Shown: one piece after another, positions 1 through 8,309 of the stretch
How the letters are laid out: each line of letters starts with the position of its first letter
Numbering within the stretch: position 1 is the first letter of the stretch
NCBI RefSeq assembly: GCF_046254955.1
Contig: NZ_JBJXRG010000001.1
Location: 1,240,001-1,304,000, forward strand
Length of the DNA stretch: 64,000 bases
Origin: Qipengyuania_C sp046254955
GTDB taxonomy: Bacteria > Pseudomonadota > Alphaproteobacteria > Sphingomonadales > Sphingomonadaceae
Reading direction: 5' to 3'
The notes under the pieces: generated by a model
Databases searched by the model: none
Seen by the model: only the letters and a program-made list of their open reading frames with translations
What the model was told of the DNA's origin: nothing
Made by a program: the position numbers and the translations under genes

Positions 1-1
1 C

Positions 2-1003
2 GAAAGCTTTGGCGTATCGACGCACAAGGCTCTGGGCATGATCGAGAAGGCGATCAATTCGGGCGGCAATATCTCTGGGAAGACTACCGGGCTTGCCAGC
101 ATCAACGAGAAGATCGGCGGCTTGCACGATTCGGACCTCATCATACTTGCCGGCCGTCCCGGCATGGGCAAGAGCTCGCTAGCAACCAACATCGCGTTTA
201 ACTGCGCGGATCGCCTCCTGCGTGACCAACGCGACGAGATCGAAGATGGCCAATCGGTGGGCGCGCCAGTGGCCCTGTTCAGTCTTGAAATGAGCGCCGA
301 CCAGCTGGCGACACGTATCTTGGCAGAGCAGGCGGAAATCTCTTCCGAGAAGCTGCGCATGGGCAAGATCAGCCGCGAGGAATTCCAACAGCTTTCATTT
401 GCCAGCCAACGTCTGGCCGAACTGCCGCTCTTTATCGATGATACGCCAGCATTGACGATCGCTGGTCTACGGACCCGCGCGAGACGCCTCAAGAGGCGAC
501 ACGGTATTGGCCTGATCGTGGTCGACTATTTGCAGCTGATGCAGGGCTCGAAGCGCAACCAGGACAATCGCGTCAACGAAATCTCCGAGATTTCGCGTGG
601 TCTCAAGACACTTGCCAAAGAACTCGAAGTGCCGGTGATCGCGCTTTCGCAGCTCAGCCGCGCGGTCGAGCAGCGCGAAGACAAGCGCCCGATGCTTTCC
701 GATCTGCGCGAATCCGGTTCCATTGAGCAAGACGCCGACATGGTTTGGTTCATATATCGCGAAGATTACTACATCGCTGCGCGCGAACCCAAGGTGCCAG
801 CGGGTGACGATGATGTCGCCGCGCATGAGGCGCATGCTGCCTGGGCGTCGGAAATGGAACGCGTGCATGGTCTTGCCGAACTGATCGTGGCCAAGCAGCG
901 CCATGGCGCAACCGGCAAGGTCCGCTTACGCTTCGAGCCGCGGATCACCCGCTTCTCGGACCTCGCTGACGAGGATCGCCGGGGAGGCTACGACTACGAC
1001 TAA
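2..1003 (+). CDS. dnaB: Replicative DNA helicase DnaB, C-terminal part (5' end outside window)
   Basis: This is the hexameric helicase that unwinds DNA ahead of the replisome. The reading frame is open from the first bases of the window, so the gene starts upstream and 333 codons are visible, corresponding to the linker and the RecA-like ATPase domain. The Walker A motif GRPGMGKSS is at about 152-178 and the Walker B stretch VVDYLQLM near 520-545, followed by the SQLSRAVEQR and SGSIEQDAD motifs typical of DnaB. The N-terminal primase-interaction domain is missing only because of the window edge. A small unknown gene follows 41 bases after the stop. No intein is visible in the part present. 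Confidence 0.96.
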   Translation, partial: ESFGVSTHKALGMIEKAINSGGNISGKTTGLASINEKIGGLHDSDLIILAGRPGMGKSSLATNIAFNCADRLLRDQRDEIEDGQSVGAPVALFSLEMSADQLATRILAEQAEISSEKLRMGKISREEFQQLSFASQRLAELPLFIDDTPALTIAGLRTRARRLKRRHGIGLIVVDYLQLMQGSKRNQDNRVNEISEISRGLKTLAKELEVPVIALSQLSRAVEQREDKRPMLSDLRESGSIEQDADMVWFIYREDYYIAAREPKVPAGDDDVAAHEAHAAWASEMERVHGLAELIVAKQRHGATGKVRLRFEPRITRFSDLADEDRRGGYDYD

Positions 1004-1044
1004 GTTTCGATACTGGGGTCGCGTTCCAGTTGAGGGGAAAGGAC

Positions 1045-1299
1045 ATGGATACGCAGACGCAAGTAGATCATGGAGCATTGGTCGGATGGACTGGGCAGGA
1101 TCTCGGGCAGCGCGTCGTTCTTACGATGCAGAGCGTGACAAAGCCGCCGCCGCACGGTGCAGACGACGTCCATGATTTCCTCTTCATGATGGATCGCAAG
1201 CAAGCGGTGCAGCTTGGCTATTACCTGTTTCAGCTGACGGGCGAAGCGGCACCAACTCGGCACAAGCGCAGTGTGCTCGAGAAGATTTTCGGCGGCTAG
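1045..1299 (+). CDS. Small hypothetical protein (84 aa)
   Basis: I do not recognise this protein. The ATG at 1045 is preceded by a good ribosome-binding sequence (AGGGGAAAGG, 1033-1042); a TTG at 1030 in the same frame lies upstream of that site and is less likely. The product is soluble, with no signal peptide or membrane segment, and contains the stretch DVHDFLFMMDRKQA followed by LGYYLFQLTGE, which looks like a compact mixed fold. It follows dnaB by about 40 bases and converges on the phospholipase D gene, so it may be read through from dnaB. Confidence 0.6.
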   Translation: MDTQTQVDHGALVGWTGQDLGQRVVLTMQSVTKPPPHGADDVHDFLFMMDRKQAVQLGYYLFQLTGEAAPTRHKRSVLEKIFGG

Positions 1300-1307
1300 C
1301 CGGATCG

Positions 1308-2498
1308 CTACAGGCCCAGATTGAGTCTCCGGCTCACCGTGTAGTCCAGCACCCCAACGAGGAACCAGGAAAGGTTCCAGCGGATCCGGTTCCACAAGGT
1401 CGCGTTCTTGCGGTGGCTTGCCGGAGTGATTTCGTCAGAAGCCTCGACATGCTGACTGATGAAATCGCGCATCTTGTCCGCCAATCCCTGGTCTTCGATC
1501 CTCAGCATTAGTTCGAGATTGATGAATAGGCTGCGCATATCGAAATTCGCGCTCCCAACATAAACGGCATCATCGATGACGATTAGCTTCATATGCAATT
1601 TGCACGGCGCGAATTCATAGATTTCGGCTCCATGCTTAAGCAGGTAGTGGTAAAGCGAACGGGTCGCGCCCAGCGTTGCCGCATTATCCGATTTGCCCGC
1701 CATGATGAGCCGAGCATTTCCCCGCGATGCCAGCTCGCCGATCCGCCGTGTCAGACGCGTCGAAGGTGAGAAATAGGCCATCACCATATCGAGGCGTTTT
1801 CCACGCGCAAGATCCCGCCCCACACAGCTTGCCCAGCTCGAAAGACGCTCGGTCGGCCCGCCGATTAGCAGACGCACCGGACCTTGCCCTCCATCCCAGG
1901 TTCTTACCTTGCTGCGGATGGCGCGAAGCTGAGCGTTTGGACGTGCAGCCCAATCCTCCAATTCGCCGAACCATTTTCCCAGCAGATCGACAGCTTCGCC
2001 CGAGACGATCAGTCCCAGATCGTGCCAGCCATTGCTTTCTGGAGGGTCAAAGTAGCTCTGCTCGACATTGAATCCGCCGATCATTGCCTTGTCGCGGTCG
2101 ACGATTACCATCTTCTGGTGGTTGCGAATGAGATATCGCAGGCCCCACTTGGCACTGAAGACATCGTAGCGACCGCCCACAGCAACAAGCCGCTCGAAAA
2201 ACTTCCCGCTTGCTTCCGCGCCGAAGCCGTCGATGATCAGGTGGACATCGACCCCGCGCTTGGCTGCATCGACGAGTGCGTCACGCACCCGCATTCCGGC
2301 ATCGTCCTCCGCAAAGATGTAAAAGCACATCGCGATAGTCTTGCGCGCGCTGCCAATCAGCTCGGTCAATGCATCGAGACGGTCCTTGCCAGCGGGAATG
2401 AACTGGAAATCGTGGCCCTGAGCTTGCACCGCAAAAGGCTTTGCATCGTGAAAATGCGCCTCCTGCGGGTCATCCGGATGATTGGATTGCGTGACCAT
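1308..2498 (-). CDS. Phospholipase D-like / cardiolipin synthase-like protein
   Basis: A PLD-superfamily phosphatidyltransferase or hydrolase of 396 aa. Two HKD motifs are intact: H127-x-K129-x4-D134 (NHQKMVIVD) and H302-x-K304-x4-D309 (LHMKLIVIDD), each followed by the usual GGFN or GSANFD segment. No N-terminal membrane helices are visible, so it resembles the soluble ClsB type more than ClsA. The chosen ATG (2498) is 51 bases inside the longest open frame; it begins MVTQSN and has an AAGG element upstream, while the longer start would extend towards the rpoZ promoter. Cardiolipin synthesis is inferred from the family; a phospholipase role is possible. It is divergent from rpoZ. Confidence 0.8.
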   Translation of the reverse strand: MVTQSNHPDDPQEAHFHDAKPFAVQAQGHDFQFIPAGKDRLDALTELIGSARKTIAMCFYIFAEDDAGMRVRDALVDAAKRGVDVHLIIDGFGAEASGKFFERLVAVGGRYDVFSAKWGLRYLIRNHQKMVIVDRDKAMIGGFNVEQSYFDPPESNGWHDLGLIVSGEAVDLLGKWFGELEDWAARPNAQLRAIRSKVRTWDGGQGPVRLLIGGPTERLSSWASCVGRDLARGKRLDMVMAYFSPSTRLTRRIGELASRGNARLIMAGKSDNAATLGATRSLYHYLLKHGAEIYEFAPCKLHMKLIVIDDAVYVGSANFDMRSLFINLELMLRIEDQGLADKMRDFISQHVEASDEITPASHRKNATLWNRIRWNLSWFLVGVLDYTVSRRLNLGL

Positions 2499-2537
2499 GA
2501 TAGCCGCCTTACCCTTTGCTCTGTCCCGCGCAAATCC

Positions 2538-2566
2538 TTGACTTGGCACCGGGCGCTACCTAAGTG
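2538..2566 (+). promoter_or_regulatory. Putative sigma-70 type promoter of rpoZ
   Basis: TTGACT at 2538-2543, a 17-base spacer, and TAAGTG at 2561-2566, with the rpoZ ATG 44 bases further on. The -35 matches five of six consensus bases and the -10 matches less well, as is common in alphaproteobacteria. Found by eye only. Confidence 0.4.
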
Positions 2567-2610
2567 CGGGCGCTCTCATGCAGGTTTAATGATTCTCACG
2601 GAGTGCCCCC

Positions 2611-2958
2611 ATGGCGCGCGTTACAGTTGAAGATTGTGTCGACAAGGTCCCCAACCGGTTTGATCTTGTGCTTTTGTCCGCCCAGCGGGCGCGTGAAATC
2701 TCCGGCGGGGCTGAGCTGACCGTTGACCGCGACCGCGACAAGAACCCGGTCGTGGCTCTTCGCGAGATTGCCGAGCAGACCATGCGGCCGAAGGACCTGC
2801 AGGAAGCGGTGGTAACCAACCTGCAGAAGATCCTGCCGGATGACGAGGACGATGCCGATGAGATCGCTTCGCTGAGCCAGTCGGCCGAAGCGCTGCGTAT
2901 CACCGCTGCCGCTCCGACCCGTTCGACTTCGATTGGCGCGGATTACGATCCGGGTTGA
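2611..2958 (+). CDS. rpoZ: DNA-directed RNA polymerase omega subunit
   Basis: The omega subunit helps fold and assemble the beta' subunit of RNA polymerase. The 115-aa product begins MARVTVEDC, has the conserved core NRFDLVLLSAQRAREIS and the segment NPVVALREIA, which is the standard omega signature. The acidic insert (PDDEDDADE) and C-terminal tail are typical of alphaproteobacterial omega, which is longer than the roughly 90-aa E. coli protein. The ATG has GGAG upstream. A hairpin with a T-run follows 26 bases after the stop, so rpoZ looks monocistronic; the frequently neighbouring spoT/rel gene is not here. Confidence 0.96.
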   Translation: MARVTVEDCVDKVPNRFDLVLLSAQRAREISGGAELTVDRDRDKNPVVALREIAEQTMRPKDLQEAVVTNLQKILPDDEDDADEIASLSQSAEALRITAAAPTRSTSIGADYDPG

Positions 2959-2983
2959 TCGGCTAATCGACAAGCCAGGCTTG

Positions 2984-3016
2984 AAAAGGCCGCTTCCTTT
3001 TGGAGGCGGCCTTTTT
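2984..3016 (+). terminator. Rho-independent terminator of rpoZ
   Basis: The arm AAGGCCGC (2986-2993) pairs with GCGGCCTT (3006-3013). TCC and GGA extend the stem around a TTTT-centred loop, and the T-run continues to 3016. It is placed just downstream of the rpoZ stop. Confidence 0.85.
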
Positions 3017-3084
3017 CGTTGGGTGCTATCCTGCACGCTTGCCCCTTGGACGATCCCCGACGTAGTATCGCTGTGGGGGAATGT

Positions 3085-4179
3085 ATGAGCGATTTCACAG
3101 AAGGTCTGGGTACCGCGATCGAAGGTGGGCTGTTCGCTAGGGCTGTAGAGGGCGAGAAGACTGCGAGTCCGATCGAGGACGGCCGCTTTGCAGAGCAAGA
3201 GTGCCTCAACTGCGGGACCGAGCTGGCCGGGCTGCATTGTCACACGTGCGGCCAGAAGGCGCATCTTCATCGCACTATCGGCGCGTTCCTTCACGATCTG
3301 CTGCACGGGGCGCTGCATTTGGATGGGAAGACATGGCGCACCCTGCCCCTGCTCGTCCGCAAGCCGGGCCAATTGACCCGGCGCTATATAGAAGGCGAAC
3401 GCGCCAGGTTTGTCTCGCCGATGGCTCTGTTCCTGTTCTCCATTTTCTTGATGTTTGCCGTGTTCCAGGTTGCAGGCATCACCACTCCGACTGACCTTCA
3501 GCCGCAAGGAATTGACGCCGCGCAGATAGATGAGGCGGCAACCACTCTGCATGAGCGCTCCGATGCAGCGCGAACTGAGCTTACCGCGCAGCTCACCCAG
3601 CTAGATCCGTCCGATCCCAAGTATGCGGAGATTGAGCAGCAGCTGGATGAGCTCGACGAAGCAGAGGATTTCATCGAGGGGGCGGAAAAATTCGTCCTAG
3701 CCGAAAGCGAGGACGGCGAATTGAAGTTAACCGGCAAGTTGACTGGCGTAGACTGGATTGACAGCGGTCTGCGCAAGTGGGTCGAGAATCCCAGCCTCAT
3801 GCTCTACAAATTGCAGGCCAATTTTTACAAGTTCAGCTGGCTGCTGATCCCGCTTTCAACGCCATTCGTGTGGTTGCTGTTCGCTTGGAAGCGACGCTTC
3901 AAGGCCTATGATCACGCGATTTTCGTGACCTATTCGCTGGCTTTCATGTCGCTCTTGTTCATTGTACTTGTGCTGGGCAGCATGGCCGGTCTGCCCGGTG
4001 CCATCCTGATCCCTGCCGCTCTGCTGATCCCGCCGATCCATCTCTACAAGCAACTGAAGCTTGCCTACGGACTGACGCGCTTCGGCGCAGCTTGGCGGCT
4101 GGTATTGCTGACGATCTTTATCGTGACCGTGCTGGTACTCTTCCTGCAGGTATTGCTCCTGCTGGGCCTGATGGGCTGA
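3085..4179 (+). CDS. DUF3667 domain membrane protein
   Basis: A 364-aa protein of unknown function. The N-terminal zinc ribbon has C40-x2-C43 and C52-x2-C55 (CLNCG, CHTCG). It is followed by the family core HDLLHGALHLDGK and LLVRKPGQLTRRYIEGERARFVSP leading into the first membrane helix. A charged, Glu/Gln-rich segment (about residues 160-210) predicts a coiled coil, and about four more hydrophobic helices fill the C-terminal half. The start at 3085 is chosen because a GGGGGA element precedes it; longer in-frame starts would reach back towards the rpoZ terminator. It is convergent with ftsH. The family is conserved but has no established role. Confidence 0.82.
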   Translation: MSDFTEGLGTAIEGGLFARAVEGEKTASPIEDGRFAEQECLNCGTELAGLHCHTCGQKAHLHRTIGAFLHDLLHGALHLDGKTWRTLPLLVRKPGQLTRRYIEGERARFVSPMALFLFSIFLMFAVFQVAGITTPTDLQPQGIDAAQIDEAATTLHERSDAARTELTAQLTQLDPSDPKYAEIEQQLDELDEAEDFIEGAEKFVLAESEDGELKLTGKLTGVDWIDSGLRKWVENPSLMLYKLQANFYKFSWLLIPLSTPFVWLLFAWKRRFKAYDHAIFVTYSLAFMSLLFIVLVLGSMAGLPGAILIPAALLIPPIHLYKQLKLAYGLTRFGAAWRLVLLTIFIVTVLVLFLQVLLLLGLMG

Positions 4180-4193
4180 TCAGGATCGCGAGA

Positions 4194-6155
4194 TCAGGCG
4201 CCTTGCGGTGCTGTGCCGCCCGAGCCTCCGAACTTCTTCCCTGCCTTTGGCACCGAGCTTCCGCCAGCAGACTGGACCGGCGTCGGGCCTTTGGGCTCAT
4301 CGGGCCGATCGATCTTGCCGTCTTCAAGGAGCTGCTTGATCTCGTCTCCGGTCAGCGTCTCGTACTCGAGCATCGCTTGGGCTAGAAGGTGAAGCTGGTC
4401 TTCCTTCTCCGTCAGAACGTGGGTTGCGCGTTTGTGAGCGCCTTCCACAAGTGACTTAATCTCGGCATCGATCAACTTGTTGGTTTCCGCCGAACCCATG
4501 GTCCGGGCGGTTTGGCCCATGCCCAGATAGCCCTCCTGCTGCTCTTCATATTGCAGCGGGCCAAGCTTGTCTGACATGCCCCATTTGGTGACCATGTTGC
4601 GCGCCAGACTGGTGGCATACTGGATATCCGAGCTTGCGCCGGACGAAACCTTATTATGGCCGAAGATGATCTCCTCAGCCACGCGTCCGCCCATGCTGAC
4701 AGCAAGGTCGGCATGCATCTTGTCGCGGTGGTAGGAGTAGTTATCCCGTTCGGGCAGGCGCATTACCATGCCCAGCGCGCGTCCGCGCGGAATGATCGTC
4801 GCCTTGTGGATCGGGTCGGATGCCGGCTCATTTAGCGAGACCAGCGCATGGCCGGCCTCGTGATAAGCGGTCATCTTCTTCTCGTCGTCGGTCATGACCA
4901 TTGAGCGCCGTTCGCTGCCCATCATGACCTTGTCCTTGGCGTCTTCGAATTCCTGCATCGCGACCAGGCGCTTGTTGCGCCGTGCGGCTAGCAGGGCGGC
5001 CTCGTTGACGAGGTTGGCGAGATCCGCACCGGAAAAGCCAGGGGTACCGCGAGCAATCGTGCGCGGGTTCACATCGGGTGCCAGCGGCACTTTCTTCATG
5101 TGGACGGCGAGGATTTTTTCGCGACCGTCGATATCGGGCACAGGAACGACGACTTGCCGGTCGAAGCGGCCCGGGCGCAGCAGCGCGGGATCAAGTACAT
5201 CGGGGCGGTTTGTCGCGGCGATGATGATAATGCCTTCATTGGCCTCGAAGCCGTCCATCTCCACGAGCAGCTGGTTGAGCGTCTGCTCGCGTTCGTCGTT
5301 GGAATTGCCGAGCCCATGGCCGCGGTGGCGACCCACCGCGTCGATCTCGTCGATGAAGACGATGCACGGCGCATTCTTCTTGGCCTGTTCGAACATGTCA
5401 CGCACGCGGCTTGCGCCCACGCCCACGAACATCTCGACGAAGTCGGAGCCGGAGATAGTGAAGAAAGGTACGCCTGCTTCACCGGCAATCGCGCGGGCAA
5501 GGAGTGTCTTGCCGGTGCCGGGTGAGCCTACCAGCAGTGCGCCCTTGGGTATCTGTCCACCGAGCTTGGAGAAGCGATGCGGATCGCGCAGGAACTCGAC
5601 GATCTCTTCGAGTTCTTCGCGGGCCTCGTCGATCCCGGCGACGTCTTCGAAAGTCACCTTGCCCTGGCGTTCGGTCAGCAGCTTGGCCTTGGACTTGCCG
5701 AAACCCATCGCGCCGCCGCCGCCGCCTTTCTGGACCTGCCGCAGTGCAAAGAAGGCAATGCCGAGGATCAGGATAAACGGTAGGGATTGAACCAAAATGT
5801 AGAGTAGCAGGTTGGGCTCATCAGCGGCCTGACCCGAATATTTCACCCCGTTTTCGTCGAGCAAGCGGGTAAGCTGGGTATCGTTGCCTACGGGGACAGT
5901 GCTGAACGCTTCGTCGTTCTTGAGCGTGCCGGTGATCTTGTCCGGCGCGATCTGAACCTCTTTGACCGATCCCTCGGCCACGCGGTCACGAAAATCTGAA
6001 TAGCCAATCTGCGTTCCGGCGGGCTGCCCCGTGTTGCCGAATGCAGAGACGACCAGCAGCAGGGCGAGAAAGATCCCGCCCCAGATCATCAGGCTCTTGA
6101 TCCACGGATTGGGCCCGTTTTCTTCCGGGTCCTGCTGTGGGTTCTGCTCATTCAT
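4194..6155 (-). CDS. ftsH: ATP-dependent zinc metalloprotease FtsH
   Basis: A membrane-anchored AAA+ protease that degrades unassembled membrane proteins and regulatory proteins. In 653 aa the order is TM1 (about 22-40), a periplasmic segment, TM2 (about 116-136), Walker A GSPGTGKT (210-217), Walker B IVFIDE (265-270), the second region of homology ATNRPDVLD (314-322), and the zinc-binding HEAGH (432-436). The product ends in a Gly/Ser-rich tail. The start at 6155 is preferred over the ATG at 6176 because AAGGA sits just upstream of it and the putative promoter would place the transcript start near 6173. The modulators hflK and hflC lie at 39.5-41.6 kb. Confidence 0.97.
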   Translation of the reverse strand: MNEQNPQQDPEENGPNPWIKSLMIWGGIFLALLLVVSAFGNTGQPAGTQIGYSDFRDRVAEGSVKEVQIAPDKITGTLKNDEAFSTVPVGNDTQLTRLLDENGVKYSGQAADEPNLLLYILVQSLPFILILGIAFFALRQVQKGGGGGAMGFGKSKAKLLTERQGKVTFEDVAGIDEAREELEEIVEFLRDPHRFSKLGGQIPKGALLVGSPGTGKTLLARAIAGEAGVPFFTISGSDFVEMFVGVGASRVRDMFEQAKKNAPCIVFIDEIDAVGRHRGHGLGNSNDEREQTLNQLLVEMDGFEANEGIIIIAATNRPDVLDPALLRPGRFDRQVVVPVPDIDGREKILAVHMKKVPLAPDVNPRTIARGTPGFSGADLANLVNEAALLAARRNKRLVAMQEFEDAKDKVMMGSERRSMVMTDDEKKMTAYHEAGHALVSLNEPASDPIHKATIIPRGRALGMVMRLPERDNYSYHRDKMHADLAVSMGGRVAEEIIFGHNKVSSGASSDIQYATSLARNMVTKWGMSDKLGPLQYEEQQEGYLGMGQTARTMGSAETNKLIDAEIKSLVEGAHKRATHVLTEKEDQLHLLAQAMLEYETLTGDEIKQLLEDGKIDRPDEPKGPTPVQSAGGSSVPKAGKKFGGSGGTAPQGA

Positions 6156-6179
6156 CAGGGCGATCCTTTCGTGCATGCC

Positions 6180-6207
6180 AATGTAGGCGCGCAGGAGTGA
6201 ATGACAA
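6180..6207 (-). promoter_or_regulatory. Putative ftsH promoter
   Basis: On the minus strand TTGTCA (6202-6207), 16 bases, then TACATT (6180-6185). The predicted transcript start falls between the two candidate ftsH start codons, which supports the downstream one. Found by eye only. Confidence 0.35.
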
Positions 6208-6259
6208 GTTGATCACTCCATTCTCTTTTTGGGCATCTCACACGCCTGTGAAATAGAAC

Positions 6260-6302
6260 TTGATCGACCACTCAACTTCTGCTTGATTGATCGTTCAATC
6301 AA
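6260..6302. promoter_or_regulatory. Tandem inverted repeats, probable TetR operator
   Basis: A perfect dyad, TTGATTGA - TCGT - TCAATCAA, occupies 6283-6302. A degenerate copy, TTGATCGA - CCAC - TCAACTTC, occupies 6260-6279, exactly 23 bases away. The perfect dyad ends 12 bases before the TetR start codon and touches its ribosome-binding site, which is the usual position for autorepression. That this TetR binds it is inferred from position. Confidence 0.65.
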
Positions 6303-6314
6303 GTGAGGTGATTC

Positions 6315-6923
6315 GTGAATACCGCGACCCGTGACCGTATAGTGATGACCGCGTTGGAGCTCTTCTATGTGAAGGGTTATCAATCGACGTCGATCAGCGA
6401 CATTCTCAGCCGCAGCCAGGTGCATTCGGGCAGCCTGTATCATTTTTTCCCTGGCAAACAGGATCTGCTGGTCGCGGTCCTCGAGTTCTACCGCGATGGC
6501 ATTCAGGAGAATTTGCTCGATCTCGCCTGGGTGGGTGTCGATGATCCGATCGAGAAGATCTTTGCGCTTCTCAATGGATATCGCACCGGCCTGCTAATGA
6601 GTGATTTCGCCCACGGCTGCCCGATCGGCAATCTGGCGCTTGAGATATCGGAACCCGATCCGCGTATTCGCGAGCTACTTCAGGTCAATTTTGATAACTG
6701 GATCGATGCGGTTGAACGATGTCTGTTTGAAGCGCGCGAGCAAATCCCTGCCGATACTGATCGGCGGGCTCTCGCAGAGTTCATCCTCACCACCATGGAA
6801 GGGGCGATCATGCAGGCGCGAACCGCGCGCGATATCGCCGTGTTTGATCGAAACATTGACGTGTTGCGACAGCACTTTGCGATGCTCACACATACCGCCG
6901 GAGCCGAAACGTCGGCAGGCTGA
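6315..6923 (+). CDS. TetR/AcrR family transcriptional regulator
   Basis: A 202-aa one-component repressor. The N-terminal helix-turn-helix is clear (ALELFYVKGYQSTSIS, then SGSLYHFFPGKQDLL at about residues 36-50). The ligand-binding half contains HGCPIGNLALEIS, a signature of a common TetR C-terminal subfamily. The start is GTG at 6315 with GAGGTG upstream; no ATG fits. It sits directly behind the tandem dyads at 6260-6302 and 19 bases before a DUF1761 gene, so it probably represses both itself and that gene. The inducer is unknown. Confidence 0.88.
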   Translation: MNTATRDRIVMTALELFYVKGYQSTSISDILSRSQVHSGSLYHFFPGKQDLLVAVLEFYRDGIQENLLDLAWVGVDDPIEKIFALLNGYRTGLLMSDFAHGCPIGNLALEISEPDPRIRELLQVNFDNWIDAVERCLFEAREQIPADTDRRALAEFILTTMEGAIMQARTARDIAVFDRNIDVLRQHFAMLTHTAGAETSAG

Positions 6924-6942
6924 ATAAAAGGGAGGAAGATTA

Positions 6943-7335
6943 ATGGAAATGAATTGGATTGCAGTTGCCGCGGCCGGCGTGTCGGCCTTTGTCTTGGGCG
7001 GGGTCTGGTACGGGCCGCTCTTTGGGAAAAAATGGGCAGGTTACGTCGGCCTCAGCGAAGAGGACCAGAAGAGTGCAAGCATGAGCAAAGTGTTCGGTGG
7101 CGCGTTAGTCCTGTCCCTGATCGCTGCCGCTGTGTTTGCGGCATTTCTCGGTCCGAATCCTGGCGTTGAGTTCGCAACTGCAGCCGGCTTCGCGGCCGGA
7201 TTGGGCTGGGTGGCCGCGAGCTTCGGCATAAACTATCTATTCGCGCAGCGTCCGTTCGGGCTGTGGTTGATCGACGGGGGATATGCGACATTGCAATTCA
7301 CCCTCTACGGTCTGCTGATCGGCCTGCTCGGTTAG
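6943..7335 (+). CDS. DUF1761 family membrane protein
   Basis: A 130-aa integral membrane protein with about four hydrophobic helices and the family pattern GGVWYGPLFGKKWAGYVGLSEE. The start has a strong GGGAGG element ahead of it. It follows the TetR gene by 19 bases and should be co-transcribed and controlled from the dyads at 6260-6302. DUF1761 has no established function; co-occurrence with a TetR repressor suggests a stress- or solvent-responsive membrane protein, which is inference. It converges on the HupE-like gene with only 8 bases between the stops. Confidence 0.82.
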   Translation: MEMNWIAVAAAGVSAFVLGGVWYGPLFGKKWAGYVGLSEEDQKSASMSKVFGGALVLSLIAAAVFAAFLGPNPGVEFATAAGFAAGLGWVAASFGINYLFAQRPFGLWLIDGGYATLQFTLYGLLIGLLG

Positions 7336-7343
7336 GCCAGAGG

Positions 7344-8309
7344 TCAGGTAATCACCCGCTCGATCAGCCAGAAGCTCGCGGTGATGCCGATGCCGTAGGT
7401 CGCCAGCTTGAGGGCATGCGGTTCGGTCTTCGGGATGAGCCGCCTCAATGCCCGGCGTAGAGCAACGACTCCAGCGATCACCATGAGCTGACCGGCTTCG
7501 ACCCCAAGATTGAATGCCACCAAGGCATGGGCAATCTCGCCTTGCGGCAGCCCGATCTCGCGCAAGGCTCCGGCAAAACCAAAACCGTGGAGCAGGCCGA
7601 ATGCGAAGGCCACAACCCATGGCCAGCGCCGCGTGAAGCTTTCGCGGTCTCCGCGGGCCAGTTCTACGGCAAGAAATACGATCGAGAGAGCAATGGCAGC
7701 CTCGACAGGCTTGGCGGGCAATCCGAACAATCCAAGCGATACGGCGGCGAGGGTGATCGAATGCGCCACAGTGAAGGCTGTGATCGCCTTTACTACGGCC
7801 CAACCTCCGGCGACGAGCAATACCAGCGCGATAACGAAAAGCAGATGATCCCACCCTTCGAGGATATGCTCCACGCCCATCGGGAAATAGCTTTGCCAAA
7901 CCTGCCAGCTATCTGGTGCGGCTGCGATGGTCGCGAGCGGCTCGTCGGGCGTAAGGCGGAATGCCTGCGATGCGCCCTCAATCGGCACCACCCGCAGCAA
8001 GGCATCCTCGCCGACCATTTCGCTCCAGCCGACCTGCCCACCCTCGAGTGACCCGCTGCATCTGACCGTTGCGCTACCGATCAGCGCCTGCGCACCAAAC
8101 CGCTGGACCGGCTCTCCGGTCACTTCGCACACTTCGGGAACTTTCGGAACACGCAGCGACTTGGCGGTTTGCTGGCCGATATTCTGCTTCCAGCCCAGAT
8201 GCCATTCGGTCTCGCTTTGCTGCGAGAGCTCTATCGAAGATGGACGCAGTTCATCCGCGTGCACCGCACCGGGCAAGAGTATCAGCATCAGCGTGAGGAG
8301 CCATCTCAT
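7344..8309 (-). CDS. HupE/UreJ-like membrane protein with exported N-terminal domain
   Basis: The 321-aa product has a signal peptide (MRWLLTLMLILLPGAVHA), a periplasmic domain to about residue 140, and then six or so membrane helices. These carry the HupE/UreJ-type motifs GVEHILEGWDHLLF, FTVAHSITL and FGLLHGFGFAG. Classical HupE/UreJ proteins move nickel or cobalt; the conserved histidines fit metal handling, but the substrate of this longer subfamily is not established. The start overlaps the stop of the upstream isomerase gene by four bases (ATGA), so it is the last gene of the three-gene DUF3604 operon. Confidence 0.8.
   Translation of the reverse strand: MRWLLTLMLILLPGAVHADELRPSSIELSQQSETEWHLGWKQNIGQQTAKSLRVPKVPEVCEVTGEPVQRFGAQALIGSATVRCSGSLEGGQVGWSEMVGEDALLRVVPIEGASQAFRLTPDEPLATIAAAPDSWQVWQSYFPMGVEHILEGWDHLLFVIALVLLVAGGWAVVKAITAFTVAHSITLAAVSLGLFGLPAKPVEAAIALSIVFLAVELARGDRESFTRRWPWVVAFAFGLLHGFGFAGALREIGLPQGEIAHALVAFNLGVEAGQLMVIAGVVALRRALRRLIPKTEPHALKLATYGIGITASFWLIERVIT

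Noticed and set aside
4176..4197. CTGATC/GATCAG hairpin between the DUF3667 gene and ftsH
   Set aside because: The stem is six bases with a ten-base loop and no T-run on either side. It is too weak to call a bidirectional terminator.
4894..5790. A 298-codon plus-strand frame inside ftsH
   Set aside because: It is Ser/Arg-rich shadow sequence opposite the AAA+ domain of ftsH and has no domain.
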